From the NCBI RefSeq assembly GCF_031180885.1, contig NZ_JAPSLK010000049.1, positions 1 through 60,939 on the forward strand: a DNA stretch of 60,939 bases, read 5' to 3'. The position numbers and the translations under genes are program-made. This DNA is from Saccharothrix sp. GTDB taxonomy: Bacteria > Actinomycetota > Actinomycetes > Mycobacteriales > Pseudonocardiaceae. Below are positions 7,450 through 15,973 of this stretch, one piece after another. How positions within the stretch are numbered: position 1 is the first letter of the stretch; each line of letters starts with the position of its first letter. The notes under the pieces are model-generated. The model ran no database searches, was not told where the DNA came from, and saw only the letters and a program-made list of their open reading frames with translations.

Positions 7450-8757
7450 ATGTCGATACTAGCCCGGAACCTTCGCGTGGCCGCCTTGGGCGTCGCCGGT
7501 GCGCTGGTGCTGGCCGCGTGCGGCGGTGGGACGAGCGCGGGGCCGAACGGCTCCGCCGCGGACACGCCCGGTGGCAAGACCAAGGTCACCATGTGGACGC
7601 ACAACGCCGGCAACGAGGTCGAGCTCAAGCTTGTGCAGCAGGTCACCGACGACTACAACGCATCGCAGGACAAGTACGAGATCACCGTCCAGGCGTTCCC
7701 CCAGGCCTCCTACAACGACGCCGTCGTGTCGGCCGCGGCGTCCAAGAGCCTGCCGTGTCTGCTCGACGTCGACGCCCCGATCACGCCGAGCTGGGCGTAC
7801 GCCGAATACCTCCAGCCGCTGACCGTGGCCGCCGAGCTGACCGACCCGCTGCTGCCGGGGGTCAAGGGGATCTACGAGGACAAGCTGTACTCGGTCGGCT
7901 TCTACGACGCCGCTCTCGGCATCCTGGCGCGCAAGTCGGTCCTGGAGGACAACGGCATCCGGATCCCCTCCGTCGACCAGCCGTGGACCTCGGAGGAGTT
8001 CGACGCGGCCCTCGCCAGGATCAAGGCTTCCGGCAAGTACGACTACCCCCTTTCCCTGGCCACCGGCTGGCTCGGCGAGTGGTACCCCTACGCCTACTCT
8101 CCGCTCCTGCAGTCCTTCGGCGGCGACCTCGTCGACCGCTCCGATTTCTCCACCGCCGAGGGCGTTTTGAACGGCCCGCGGGCGGTCAAGTGGGGCGAGT
8201 GGTTCCAGGGCCTGTTCAAGAACGAGTTGGCCAACCCCAAGGAGTCCGTCGACGGCACGGACTTCGTGCAGGGCAAGGCCGCGATGCAGTGGGCGGGCTC
8301 GTGGAGCGTCGGGGACGCGATCAAGAAGTACGGCGACGACACCCTCGTCCTGCCGCCGCCCAACCTGGGCAAGCAGCCCTACATCGGCGCGGGCTCCTGG
8401 CAGTGGGGGATGTCCGCGACCTGCCGGACCCCCGAGGCGGTCAACGGCTGGATCAGCTTCGCGTTGCAGGACAAGTACCTGTCGGCGTTCAGCGAGCAGC
8501 TCGGCAACCTGCCCGCCTCCGCCGGCGCGCAGGCGCTGGGCACGAAGTTCAAGGAAGGCACCAAGGAGAGCGCCTACCTCCAGTTCGCCCGCAAGTACGC
8601 GCTGATCCGCCCGCCGACACCCGCCTACCCGTTCATCGCCAAGACCTTCGAGAAGGCCGCGCAGGACATCATCGCCGGCGCCAACGTGCAGGACACGCTG
8701 AACACCGCCGTCGACGCCATCGACAAGAACCTGGCCGAGAACAACAACTACCGGTGA
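7450..8757 (+). CDS. ABC sugar transporter, extracellular solute-binding lipoprotein
   Basis: A 435-residue family-1 (MalE/UgpB-like) binding protein. The signal peptide ends in the lipobox LVLAAC with Cys24 as the lipid-anchor site, followed by GGGTSAG. KVTMWTHNAGNEVELKLVQQ near residue 40 is the typical first strand of sugar-binding proteins. A GGAGG box precedes the ATG. It is followed by two permease genes, with a strong hairpin in between that would allow higher expression of the binding protein. No ATPase gene is present, so the importer presumably shares an MsiK-type ATPase encoded elsewhere, as is usual in actinobacteria. Confidence 0.93.
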   Translation: MSILARNLRVAALGVAGALVLAACGGGTSAGPNGSAADTPGGKTKVTMWTHNAGNEVELKLVQQVTDDYNASQDKYEITVQAFPQASYNDAVVSAAASKSLPCLLDVDAPITPSWAYAEYLQPLTVAAELTDPLLPGVKGIYEDKLYSVGFYDAALGILARKSVLEDNGIRIPSVDQPWTSEEFDAALARIKASGKYDYPLSLATGWLGEWYPYAYSPLLQSFGGDLVDRSDFSTAEGVLNGPRAVKWGEWFQGLFKNELANPKESVDGTDFVQGKAAMQWAGSWSVGDAIKKYGDDTLVLPPPNLGKQPYIGAGSWQWGMSATCRTPEAVNGWISFALQDKYLSAFSEQLGNLPASAGAQALGTKFKEGTKESAYLQFARKYALIRPPTPAYPFIAKTFEKAAQDIIAGANVQDTLNTAVDAIDKNLAENNNYR

Positions 8758-8764
8758 TCGGCCC

Positions 8765-8798
8765 GGGTCCGGGGTGTGCCGCCATCCACCCCGGACCC
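8765..8798 (+). terminator. Intercistronic stem-loop after the binding-protein gene
   Basis: GGGTCCGGGGTG and CACCCCGGACCC form a perfect 12-bp stem with a 10-base loop, seven bases after the stop codon. Such hairpins between binding-protein and permease genes commonly attenuate downstream expression or protect the upstream message from decay. Confidence 0.65.
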
Positions 8799-8818
8799 GC
8801 CCCACCTGTGAGGTCCAC

Positions 8819-9961
8819 GTGTCCCTGACGCATGCCCGCCGCGAACCGAAGCGATCCGTCACCTACATGCGGGGTCGGCCCAGCCGATGGCCGGGCCGAC
8901 CAGCCGACCGCCGCAAGACCGAGGCGAGGGTGGGACGGCTGTTCACCGCCCCGGCGATGTTCCTGCTGCTGATCTTCCTCATCATCCCGATAGCCCTGGC
9001 CCTCAGCCTCGGCTTCACCGACGCCAAGCTGTCCTCGCCGCAACCCACCCGCTGGGTCGGCCTGTCCAACTTCGAAGAGCTCCTGAGCATCAAGCAGCTC
9101 ACCCTCGACGAGGCCCGCGTCCGCGAGCTCGCCGGAGCCGACGGCACCGTCCGCACCGCCCTGCGCAACCTGACCAAGAACGGCAGCGGAACCCCCTACG
9201 AGGGGATGTCGGTGCTGTCGGACTCCGTCGCCGCCGACGGCAAGAGCGGCAGCTTCTGGCTCGCCGGCGACCCGCTGTTCTGGAAGTCGCTGCGCAACAC
9301 CGCCGTGTTCGCCCTCGTCGTCGTCCCCCTCCAGGGAGGGCTGGGCCTGTTGCTGGCGCTGCTGGTCAACAGGAAATTCCGGGGACGGGTGTTCTTCCGC
9401 ACGGTGTTCTTCCTGCCCGTCGTGATGTCGATGGTCGTGGTGTCGATCCTGTGGGCCTTCCTCTACGACAAGGACGGACTGATCAACAACGCGATCAAGG
9501 CGGTCCACCCGTCCTGGGATCCGGTCGCCTTCCTCGCCGAACCGTCCACGGCGCTCCCCGCCATCATCGTCATGTCGATCTGGCAGGCCGTCGGCTTCCA
9601 CATGATCATCTGGTTGGCGGGGCTGCAGACCATCCCGGCCGAGCTGTACGAGGCCGCCAAGATGGACGGCGCGGGCCCCTGGCGCACCTTCACCTCCGTC
9701 ACCTGGCCGGGTCTGCGGCACACCTTCGTGTTCGTCCTGGTCACCATCACCATCGCCGCTCTCGGGTTGTTCACCCAGATCAACGTCATGACCAAGGGCG
9801 GGCCGTTGGACTCCACCTCCACGCTCGTCTACCAGGCCTTCGCCGAGGGCTACGGCAAGCAGCGCATCGGGTACGCCTCGGCCATCTCCTTCGTGTTCTT
9901 CGTGCTCGTGCTGTGCGTCGCGCTCATCCAGCGCCGGCTGACCAGGGAGAAGGACGCATGA
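8819..9961 (+). CDS. ABC sugar transporter permease (MalF type)
   Basis: A 380-residue inner-membrane permease with at least six hydrophobic helices and the EAA-loop sequence ELYEAAKMDGAGPWRTFTSV near residue 275-295, which contacts the ATPase. The ~110-residue insertion between helices 1 and 2 (about 60-150) is longer than in many MalF-type permeases and contains a Gly/Ser-rich segment. I chose GTG 8819 because a GAGG box lies six bases upstream; an internal ATG at 8867 is an alternative. The stop overlaps the next ATG (ATGA), so the two permeases are translationally coupled. Confidence 0.88.
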   Translation: MSLTHARREPKRSVTYMRGRPSRWPGRPADRRKTEARVGRLFTAPAMFLLLIFLIIPIALALSLGFTDAKLSSPQPTRWVGLSNFEELLSIKQLTLDEARVRELAGADGTVRTALRNLTKNGSGTPYEGMSVLSDSVAADGKSGSFWLAGDPLFWKSLRNTAVFALVVVPLQGGLGLLLALLVNRKFRGRVFFRTVFFLPVVMSMVVVSILWAFLYDKDGLINNAIKAVHPSWDPVAFLAEPSTALPAIIVMSIWQAVGFHMIIWLAGLQTIPAELYEAAKMDGAGPWRTFTSVTWPGLRHTFVFVLVTITIAALGLFTQINVMTKGGPLDSTSTLVYQAFAEGYGKQRIGYASAISFVFFVLVLCVALIQRRLTREKDA

Positions 9962-10857
9962 CCACCATCAAGGCCCGCCGGACCCTCGCGCGCACCGTCT
10001 TCTACGCCGCTTGCGCGCTGTTCGCGCTCGCCTTCCTGCTGCCCATGATCTTCATGATCGTGTCCAGCTTCAAAGGCAAGGCGCAGATCTTCGAAGACGT
10101 CGAGTCCGTCCGGGCGTTCCTGCCGGTGGGCGACGTCGGCACCGACAACTACCAAGGACTGTTCAGCCGGGTCCCGCTCGTCCGCTTCTACGCCAACTCC
10201 CTGCTCGTCTCGTTCCTCGTCGTCGGGCTCGGGCTGGTGATCAACAGCCTGGCCGCCTTCGGCATCGCCCGGATGCGCTGGCGCGGGCAGGGCGTCGTCA
10301 TGGGGGTGCTCATCGCGACCCTCATCGTGCCGTTCGAGACGGTCGCGCTCCCGCTGCTGTACTGGGTGAACAACCTGCCCTACCCCTCCTTCGCCGGCGG
10401 GACGCCCGAGCTCACCACCGGCTGGATCAACACCTACGCCGTGCAGATCGTGCCGTTCATCGCCAACGCGTTCTCCATCTTCCTTTTCGTGCAGTTCTTC
10501 AAGACCATCCCCCGCGACATCGACGAGGCCGCCTTCATCGACGGCGCGAGCTTCTTCACCGTCTACCGGCGCATCGTCGTCCCGCTGAGCGGCCCGGCCT
10601 TCGCCACCAGCGCCATCCTCACCTTCCTGCCCATCTGGAACTCCTACCTGTGGCCCACGATGGTGGTACAGGACGAGAGCCTGCGGCCGCTCCCCGTCGG
10701 CCTGGACTACTTCTTCCAGTCCAACACCGTCGAGGGCGTGCCATGGGGCCAGATCATGGGCTACACCACCCTGGTCACCCTGCCGATCATGGTGCTCTTC
10801 GTCATCTTCCAACGCAGTTTCGTGGCCAGCGTGGCCAGCAGTGGAATCAAGGGGTAA
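9958..10857 (+). CDS. ABC sugar transporter permease (MalG type)
   Basis: A 299-residue permease with six transmembrane helices. The EAA-loop DIDEAAFIDGASFFTVYRRI near residue 187-206 is followed by VVPLSGPAFATSAI, the classical MalG-type pattern. It overlaps the partner permease by four bases and is followed after three bases by the glycosidase gene, so all three are one operon. With the lipoprotein it completes the membrane part of a carbohydrate importer. Confidence 0.93.
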   Translation: MTTIKARRTLARTVFYAACALFALAFLLPMIFMIVSSFKGKAQIFEDVESVRAFLPVGDVGTDNYQGLFSRVPLVRFYANSLLVSFLVVGLGLVINSLAAFGIARMRWRGQGVVMGVLIATLIVPFETVALPLLYWVNNLPYPSFAGGTPELTTGWINTYAVQIVPFIANAFSIFLFVQFFKTIPRDIDEAAFIDGASFFTVYRRIVVPLSGPAFATSAILTFLPIWNSYLWPTMVVQDESLRPLPVGLDYFFQSNTVEGVPWGQIMGYTTLVTLPIMVLFVIFQRSFVASVASSGIKG

Positions 10858-10860
10858 TCA

Positions 10861-11823
10861 ATGTTGCGACTGGCGGACAGCTGGATCTGGGACTCGTGGT
10901 ACGCCTACGACGGCGCGCTGCACCACGTGTTCTACCTCCGGGCATCCCGCGGCCTCGGCGACCCCGACCGCCGCCACCGCCACCCGAGCGTCGGCCACGC
11001 CGTCTCCGCCGACCTGCGGGACTGGACGGTCCTGCCCGACGCCCTGACGGTCTCCGACTCCCCGGCGTTCGACGACTGGACCACCTGGACCGGCAGCGTC
11101 GTACGCGACGACGCCGGGCTGTGGTGGATGTTCTACACCGGCACCAGCCGGCAGGACGGCGGCGGCGTCCAGCGCGTCGGCGTCGCCACCTCGGCGGACC
11201 TGCTGATCTGGCACAAGCACGCGCCGCAGACCGTCCAGGAGGCCGACTCCCGCTGGTATGAGAAGCACGGCCGGTCCGCCTGGCCCGAAGAAGCCTGGCG
11301 GGACCCGTTCGTCTTCCGGGGCGAGGACGGCCAATGGCACATGTACGTCACCGCCCGCGCCGGCCACGGCGATTGGCGAAGCCGTGGTGTCGTCGGGCAC
11401 TGCACCTCCACGGACCTGGAGCAGTGGCACATCCGGCCGCCGCTGACCGAGCCCGGCGCCGGGTTCGGCCACCTCGAGGTCATCCAGGCCGAGGTCGTCG
11501 ACGGCACGCCCACCCTGATCTTCTCGTGTGCGCACGCCCACCTCGACGACGACGCCCTCCGTCGTTACGGCACCGGCGGGATTTTCAGCGTCACCGGCCC
11601 CAGCCTGCACGGTCCCTTCGACATCTCCACCGCCCGGCTGTTCCCCGACACCTCGCTCTACGCCGGTCGCCTCGTCCAGCACGAAGGCCGCTGGCACCTG
11701 ATGGCGTTCCGCGACCTCGTCGACGGCCACTTCGTCGGCGAACTCGCCGACCCGGTCCCCGTCACCAGTACGCCGGATTCGGGCATGGTGGCCGCCGACG
11801 AGCGCAGCGCGGCCCACCGATAG
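10861..11823 (+). CDS. GH32-like five-bladed beta-propeller glycoside hydrolase
   Basis: A 320-residue cytoplasmic protein (no signal peptide) of the GH32/GH43-like propeller type. Visible landmarks are WIWDSWYAYDG at residues 7-17, where GH32 enzymes have their WxNDPNG nucleophile motif, WTGSV near 79-83 (GH32 W/F-SGS), WRDPFVF near 144-150 (RDP motif) and GHLEVIQAEVV near 204-214 in place of the ECP region. The altered first and third motifs suggest a distinct substrate. It is the last gene of the importer operon and most likely hydrolyses the imported oligosaccharide, possibly a fructoside. Specificity is inferred only from family resemblance. Confidence 0.8.
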   Translation: MLRLADSWIWDSWYAYDGALHHVFYLRASRGLGDPDRRHRHPSVGHAVSADLRDWTVLPDALTVSDSPAFDDWTTWTGSVVRDDAGLWWMFYTGTSRQDGGGVQRVGVATSADLLIWHKHAPQTVQEADSRWYEKHGRSAWPEEAWRDPFVFRGEDGQWHMYVTARAGHGDWRSRGVVGHCTSTDLEQWHIRPPLTEPGAGFGHLEVIQAEVVDGTPTLIFSCAHAHLDDDALRRYGTGGIFSVTGPSLHGPFDISTARLFPDTSLYAGRLVQHEGRWHLMAFRDLVDGHFVGELADPVPVTSTPDSGMVAADERSAAHR

Positions 11824-12355
11824 GTCCTTGCCCCAGGTACGGCGAAGGAGGACGGGTGGCGCCGCTCCCGCACGTCGTCGGGGGGCGTTCGATCGAAGTC
11901 CAGCAGCCGCAACGGCCGCCCGCACGAGCACGCCGGGCGGCCCTGCCGGCCGAGTGCGAGAAAGGCACGCGGGACGTCGAGGGCTTGCGCCTCCCGGCAG
12001 GGCGAAGAGGAAGACGGTTGGGGAGGTGGGGTTGGGGTGTGTGGAGCTTGTTGTGGGGGACGGGGTAGAGCGTGCCTGTGGGGTTTCAGAAGTCCGCCGG
12101 AGCGCGTGCGCACGCCGTTCACGCTGGAGATCAGGAGGGCACCGGCGGCTGACGCACCGCGGCACCGGGCGTGCCGACATCCTTGCACCACAGGGGAATT
12201 CCACGTCGACAGGCATGCCGAAGCCGTGACGTCGGCATTCGTTGACACCGCGTCCACGGCGTCGGCATGATGGCGGCCAGTCACGACGGCGGTGTGCGCA
12301 GCTTGGGCTGTCGAGATCGACCCGCGCGTCGCTTCCTGGGGTGGAAGGCTGCACA
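11824..12355. other. Intergenic region between sugar operon and biosynthetic cluster
   Basis: About 530 bp with no gene I can support. It contains an inverted repeat, GCCCTGCCGG at 11940-11949 and CCGGCAGGGC at 11994-12003, which may act as the operon terminator. A G/T-rich stretch follows at about 12020-12070, and a promoter candidate for the next gene lies at 12242-12271. Open frames through it have no recognisable protein features. Confidence 0.45.
12242..12271 (+). promoter_or_regulatory. Promoter candidate for the decarboxylase-desaturase operon
   Basis: TTGACA (12242-12247) and CATGAT (12266-12271) are spaced by 18 bp, 85 bp before the GTG start of the decarboxylase gene. The -35 box is a perfect consensus; the -10 box matches four of six bases. 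A single GTCGAGA heptamer, like those upstream of the 24452 gene, lies at 12310-12316. Confidence 0.45.
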
Positions 12356-13534
12356 GTGATCGATGACAGACCGGTGGACTCTGCGCTCTACTCGACGCAT
12401 CGCGACTTCTTCGACGCCACCCGGCCCGAGACGCCGTGTCTGCTCCTCGACCTCGACATCGTCGCCACCCGGTACCGGGAACTGCGCGCCGGTCTGCCGG
12501 ATGCCGCCGTCTACTACGCCGTGAAGGCCAACGCCGACCCGGACCTGTTGCGGCACTTGGTGGAGCTCGGCTGCGGCTTCGACGTCGCCAGCGTCGGGGA
12601 GGTCGACGCGTGCCTGGCCGCGGGCGCCGACCCCGCGTCGATCTCGTTCGGCAACACGGTGAAGAAGGAGTCGGCGATCCGCTACGCGCACGAGCGCGGC
12701 GTCCGGCTCTACTCGGTCGACTCGGCCGCGGAGCTGGAGAAGGTCGCGCGGGCCGCGCCCGGCGCGGAGGTCTGCTGCCGCTTCATCGTCCACACGACCG
12801 GCGCGCAGTGGCCGATCAGCCGGAAGTTCGGCTGCACCGAGGAGGACGCGGTCGCGCTGCTGCGCGACGCGGTGTCCCTCGGACTCCGGCCGCGCGGCAC
12901 GACGTTTCACGTCGGGTCGCAGCAGCGCGAGCCGGACAGCTGGGCGAACGGTGTCGCGACCGCCGGGCGCGTCGCGGCCAAGCTGGCCGCCGAGGGGATC
13001 GAACTGGACCTGCTCAACCTCGGCGGCGGGCTGCCGGTCCGCTACGAGGCGACCGTACCCCCGCTGAAGACCTACCTCACCGCGATCGAGCGGGCCGTCG
13101 CGGAGTCCTTCGCGACCCGACCCGCGCTGATCGTCGAGCCGGGCCGGTACCTGCCCGGCGACGCCGGGATGATCCGGTCCGAGGTCGTGCTGGTGACCGA
13201 GCGGGAGCACGGCCTGCGCTGGGTCTACCTCGACGTCGGCCGGTACAACGGCCTGATCGAGACCGACGACGAGGCCATCACGTTCCCCGTCGTGGCGGTC
13301 CGCGCCGACGGCCGGTTCGCCGACGAGGCGGCGCCCGTCGTGCTCGCGGGGCCGACGTGCGACAGCACCGACGTCCTGTACGAGCGCACACCGGTGTCGC
13401 TGCCCGTCGACCTGCGACCGGGCGACCACGTCGACATCCTCGCGACCGGCGCCTACACGACGCCGTACGCGTCCGTCGGGTTCAACGGCTTCCCGCCGTT
13501 GCCCAGCCGCTGCTTCAGGTCCACCGACCACTAA
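12356..13534 (+). CDS. Fold-type III PLP-dependent amino acid decarboxylase (ornithine/lysine decarboxylase-like)
   Basis: A 392-residue alanine-racemase-fold decarboxylase. Lys57 in YYAVKANAD is the PLP-binding lysine. HVGSQQ near residue 184, the phosphate-binding LLNLGGGLP near 220, EPGRYLPGDAG near 262 and the catalytic CDSTDVLY near 335 all match eukaryotic-type ornithine decarboxylase. GGAAGG precedes the GTG start. The expected reaction is alpha-decarboxylation of a basic amino acid (ornithine, lysine or an analogue) to a diamine. It is the first gene of a four-gene run with the desaturase, a sulfhydrylase-like enzyme and a C26 hydrolase, so its product is likely a building block of the cluster's metabolite. 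Confidence 0.9.
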   Translation: MIDDRPVDSALYSTHRDFFDATRPETPCLLLDLDIVATRYRELRAGLPDAAVYYAVKANADPDLLRHLVELGCGFDVASVGEVDACLAAGADPASISFGNTVKKESAIRYAHERGVRLYSVDSAAELEKVARAAPGAEVCCRFIVHTTGAQWPISRKFGCTEEDAVALLRDAVSLGLRPRGTTFHVGSQQREPDSWANGVATAGRVAAKLAAEGIELDLLNLGGGLPVRYEATVPPLKTYLTAIERAVAESFATRPALIVEPGRYLPGDAGMIRSEVVLVTEREHGLRWVYLDVGRYNGLIETDDEAITFPVVAVRADGRFADEAAPVVLAGPTCDSTDVLYERTPVSLPVDLRPGDHVDILATGAYTTPYASVGFNGFPPLPSRCFRSTDH

Positions 13535-13578
13535 AAACCGGTGCGCCACAACGGAACTCCGCAGGAGAGGAGCCGCTG

Positions 13579-14649
13579 ATGTCCGACGAGTACGCCTGGG
13601 CGTTCGACGGGAAGCGTTACCGGATGTACCGCTTCCCGAAGGAAGTCGAGCGGGGCATCAAGGAGCTCAACCGCAGCGACAACTGGCACGCCGCGCTGGC
13701 CTGGCTGGAAGACCTCGTCTGGATGGCCTTCTGCGCCTGGCTGTGCCTCGGCGTGTCCTACTGGTTCTACCCGTTGGCGGTGCTGGTGATCGGCGCACGC
13801 CAGCGCGGGCTGTCGACCATCCTGCACGACTGCGCGCACGGCATCGGCGCGTCGAACCGCAAGCTGCAGATGTTCATCGGCACCGTGCTCACCGCGTACC
13901 CGATCTTCCAGCAGCACTACGCGTACAAGATCTCCCACGTCTTCACGCACCACCCGAAGCTGGGCAACCCCGAGGGCGACCCGGACCTGAGGTTCTTCAT
14001 CGAGCAGCGGGCCTACGAGATGTCCTCACCGCGCGCGTACGTGCTGCGCACGGTCATCATGCCGTTGTTCGGCACGCAGACGTGGGCCTACCTGAAGTAC
14101 CTGGTGCGCAACCGCTACCGGCTGCTCAAGCAGGGCCGCGTGCGGTCCGCGGACGCGCCGCAAACCCCGATCGGCAAGCGCAAGCGGGTGCTCGACCGCG
14201 TCGGCTTCTGGGTGTTCTGGACGACCGTCGTCGCGGTGTGCGCGTCGCAGGGCTGGACGCTCGAACTGCTGCTGTTCTGGGTGGTGCCCTACTTGACCAG
14301 CTTCCAGATCCTGGGCTGGTACATCGAACTGTCCGAGCACACGCCCCTGGTGCGCGACTCCAACGTGGACCTCTACATGACGCGCAACCGCAAGAGCCGC
14401 GGGTGGGAGAAGTTCCTCACCGGCATCCACAACGACAACTACCACCTGGAGCACCACCTCGACCCGCGCACACCGTTCTGGAACCTCGGCAAGGCGCGGC
14501 TGGTGCGGCTGGCCGACCCGAACTACGCGGCGGTCGACCGGCAGTTGGGCGGCCTGTTCACCAAGGGACCCGAAGGGCAGCAGAGCGCGATCAGCGCCAT
14601 CGTGGAGTCGATGACCTACAAGCCGGAGCAGCCGCATGTCGCCGCCTGA
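13579..14649 (+). CDS. Membrane di-iron desaturase (fatty-acid-desaturase family), rtxC-like role possible
   Basis: A 356-residue membrane desaturase with the three His boxes HDCAH (83-87), HVFTHH (120-125) and HNDNYHLEHH (near 284-293) and hydrophobic segments near residues 45-70 and 210-255. GGAGAGGAG precedes the ATG. It is only distantly like the delta-9 enzyme at 327. Rhizobitoxine synthesis is known to use a member of this superfamily (RtxC) to desaturate an O-substituted homoserine to the enol ether. The neighbours here (an O-acetylhomoserine-type PLP enzyme, MetX) make that role more likely than lipid desaturation. That assignment is inference. The stop overlaps the next gene by 14 bases. 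Confidence 0.85.
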   Translation: MSDEYAWAFDGKRYRMYRFPKEVERGIKELNRSDNWHAALAWLEDLVWMAFCAWLCLGVSYWFYPLAVLVIGARQRGLSTILHDCAHGIGASNRKLQMFIGTVLTAYPIFQQHYAYKISHVFTHHPKLGNPEGDPDLRFFIEQRAYEMSSPRAYVLRTVIMPLFGTQTWAYLKYLVRNRYRLLKQGRVRSADAPQTPIGKRKRVLDRVGFWVFWTTVVAVCASQGWTLELLLFWVVPYLTSFQILGWYIELSEHTPLVRDSNVDLYMTRNRKSRGWEKFLTGIHNDNYHLEHHLDPRTPFWNLGKARLVRLADPNYAAVDRQLGGLFTKGPEGQQSAISAIVESMTYKPEQPHVAA

Positions 14650-15973
14650 GCGGGCGAGGTCGGCCGGGAAGGCCTACCGGCGGGTCGAGTCGGGCGTCGT
14701 GCACGGCGGCGCCGAGCTGCGGTTGGGCATCACCGACCCGGTGGTGACGCCCATCTTCCAGACCGCGGCGTACGAACTGCCCGACGCGGCCACGGCCGCG
14801 GACATCTTCGACCTGCGCGTCGACGGCCACGCCTACACGCGGTTGAACAACCCCACGTGCGACGTGCTCGAAGCCAGGATCGCCGCGGTGGACGACGCGC
14901 CGGCCGCCCTGGCCGTCTCCTCGGGGCAGGCGGCGATCACCCTGGCGCTGCTCAACATGTGCCAGGCGGGTGACAACATCGTCAGCTCCAACGAGTTGTA
15001 CGGCGGCACGTGGAACCTGCTGGCCAACACCTTCGCCCGGTTCGGCATCGAGACCCGGTTCGTCAGCCCGGACAAGCCGCGGAACTTCGCCGACGCCACC
15101 GACTCGCGCACCCGGTGCTACTTCGGCGAGACCCTGCCCAACCCGAAGCTGCGGCTGTTCCCGATCGAGGAGGTGGCCGGGATCGGCGAGGAGCTCGGCG
15201 TGCCACTGGTGCTGGACAACACCATGTTGCCGCTGGTGTGCCGCCCGCTGGAGTTCGGCGCGCACATCCTGGTCTACTCGGCGACGAAGTACATCGGCGG
15301 CCACGGCAGCGCGCTGGGCGGCCTGATAGTCGACTCCAACCGGTTCGACTGGGCGCGGCACGCCGAGCGGCACCCGCTGCTCACCGAGCCGGACCCGGCG
15401 CACGGCAACGTGGTGTGGACCGAGGCGGGCGCCAACCTGGACAGCTCGCTCGGGCGGAGCCCGTTCCTGCTCAAGGCCCGCGAGACGCTGCTGCGGGACC
15501 TCGGGCCGTGCCTGAGCCCGTTCAACGCGTTCCTGCTGATCCAGGGCATCGAGACGCTCCCGCTGCGGATGCGGGCGCACGGCGGGAACGCCGAAGCGGT
15601 GGCGCGGTACCTGGCCGACCAACCGTCGGTGGTCTCGGTCCGGCACCCCGCCCTGGGCGACGCCGGGGAAGTGGCGCGGCTGCGGCGGTACACCGGCGGC
15701 AACGGCGGTCCGCTGGTGCAGTTCGAGCTGGCGGGCGGGCTGACCGCGGGCACGCGGTTCATCGAGGCGCTGCGGATGATCTCGCACGTGACCAACATCG
15801 GCGACGTGCGTTCGATGGCCACCCACCCCGCGTCCACCACGCACGCCCAGCTGCCCGAGGAGGACCAGCTGGCCGCGGGCGTGTCGCCCGGGTCGATCCG
15901 GCTGTCCATCGGCCTTGAGCACGTGGACGACCTCATCGCCGACCTGGCGGGCGCGCTGGCGGTGGCAGGGTGA
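14636..15973 (+). CDS. Cys/Met-metabolism PLP enzyme (O-acetylhomoserine sulfhydrylase / gamma-replacement type)
   Basis: A 445-residue fold-type I enzyme of the Cys/Met metabolism family. The PLP lysine is Lys218 in YSATKYIGGHGSALGG. SSGQAAITLALL near residue 100 and YGGTWNLLANTFARFGIETR near 122-141 match the MetY and methionine-gamma-lyase group, and the C-terminal SIGLEHVDDLIADL is typical. Such enzymes replace the gamma substituent of O-acetylhomoserine with a nucleophile. In rhizobitoxine synthesis a homologous domain of RtxA does this with an alcohol. A MetX domain encoded nearby could supply O-acetylhomoserine. The gene overlaps the desaturase stop by 14 bases and the C26 gene by four (GTGA), so all are one operon. 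Confidence 0.9.
   Translation: MSPPERARSAGKAYRRVESGVVHGGAELRLGITDPVVTPIFQTAAYELPDAATAADIFDLRVDGHAYTRLNNPTCDVLEARIAAVDDAPAALAVSSGQAAITLALLNMCQAGDNIVSSNELYGGTWNLLANTFARFGIETRFVSPDKPRNFADATDSRTRCYFGETLPNPKLRLFPIEEVAGIGEELGVPLVLDNTMLPLVCRPLEFGAHILVYSATKYIGGHGSALGGLIVDSNRFDWARHAERHPLLTEPDPAHGNVVWTEAGANLDSSLGRSPFLLKARETLLRDLGPCLSPFNAFLLIQGIETLPLRMRAHGGNAEAVARYLADQPSVVSVRHPALGDAGEVARLRRYTGGNGGPLVQFELAGGLTAGTRFIEALRMISHVTNIGDVRSMATHPASTTHAQLPEEDQLAAGVSPGSIRLSIGLEHVDDLIADLAGALAVAG

Noticed and set aside
12436..14649. A long plus-strand frame of over 700 codons that joins the desaturase to upstream sequence
   Set aside because: The upstream part is an Arg/Pro-rich shadow of the decarboxylase gene in another frame. 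The desaturase has its own ATG at 13579 with a strong GGAGAGGAG box.
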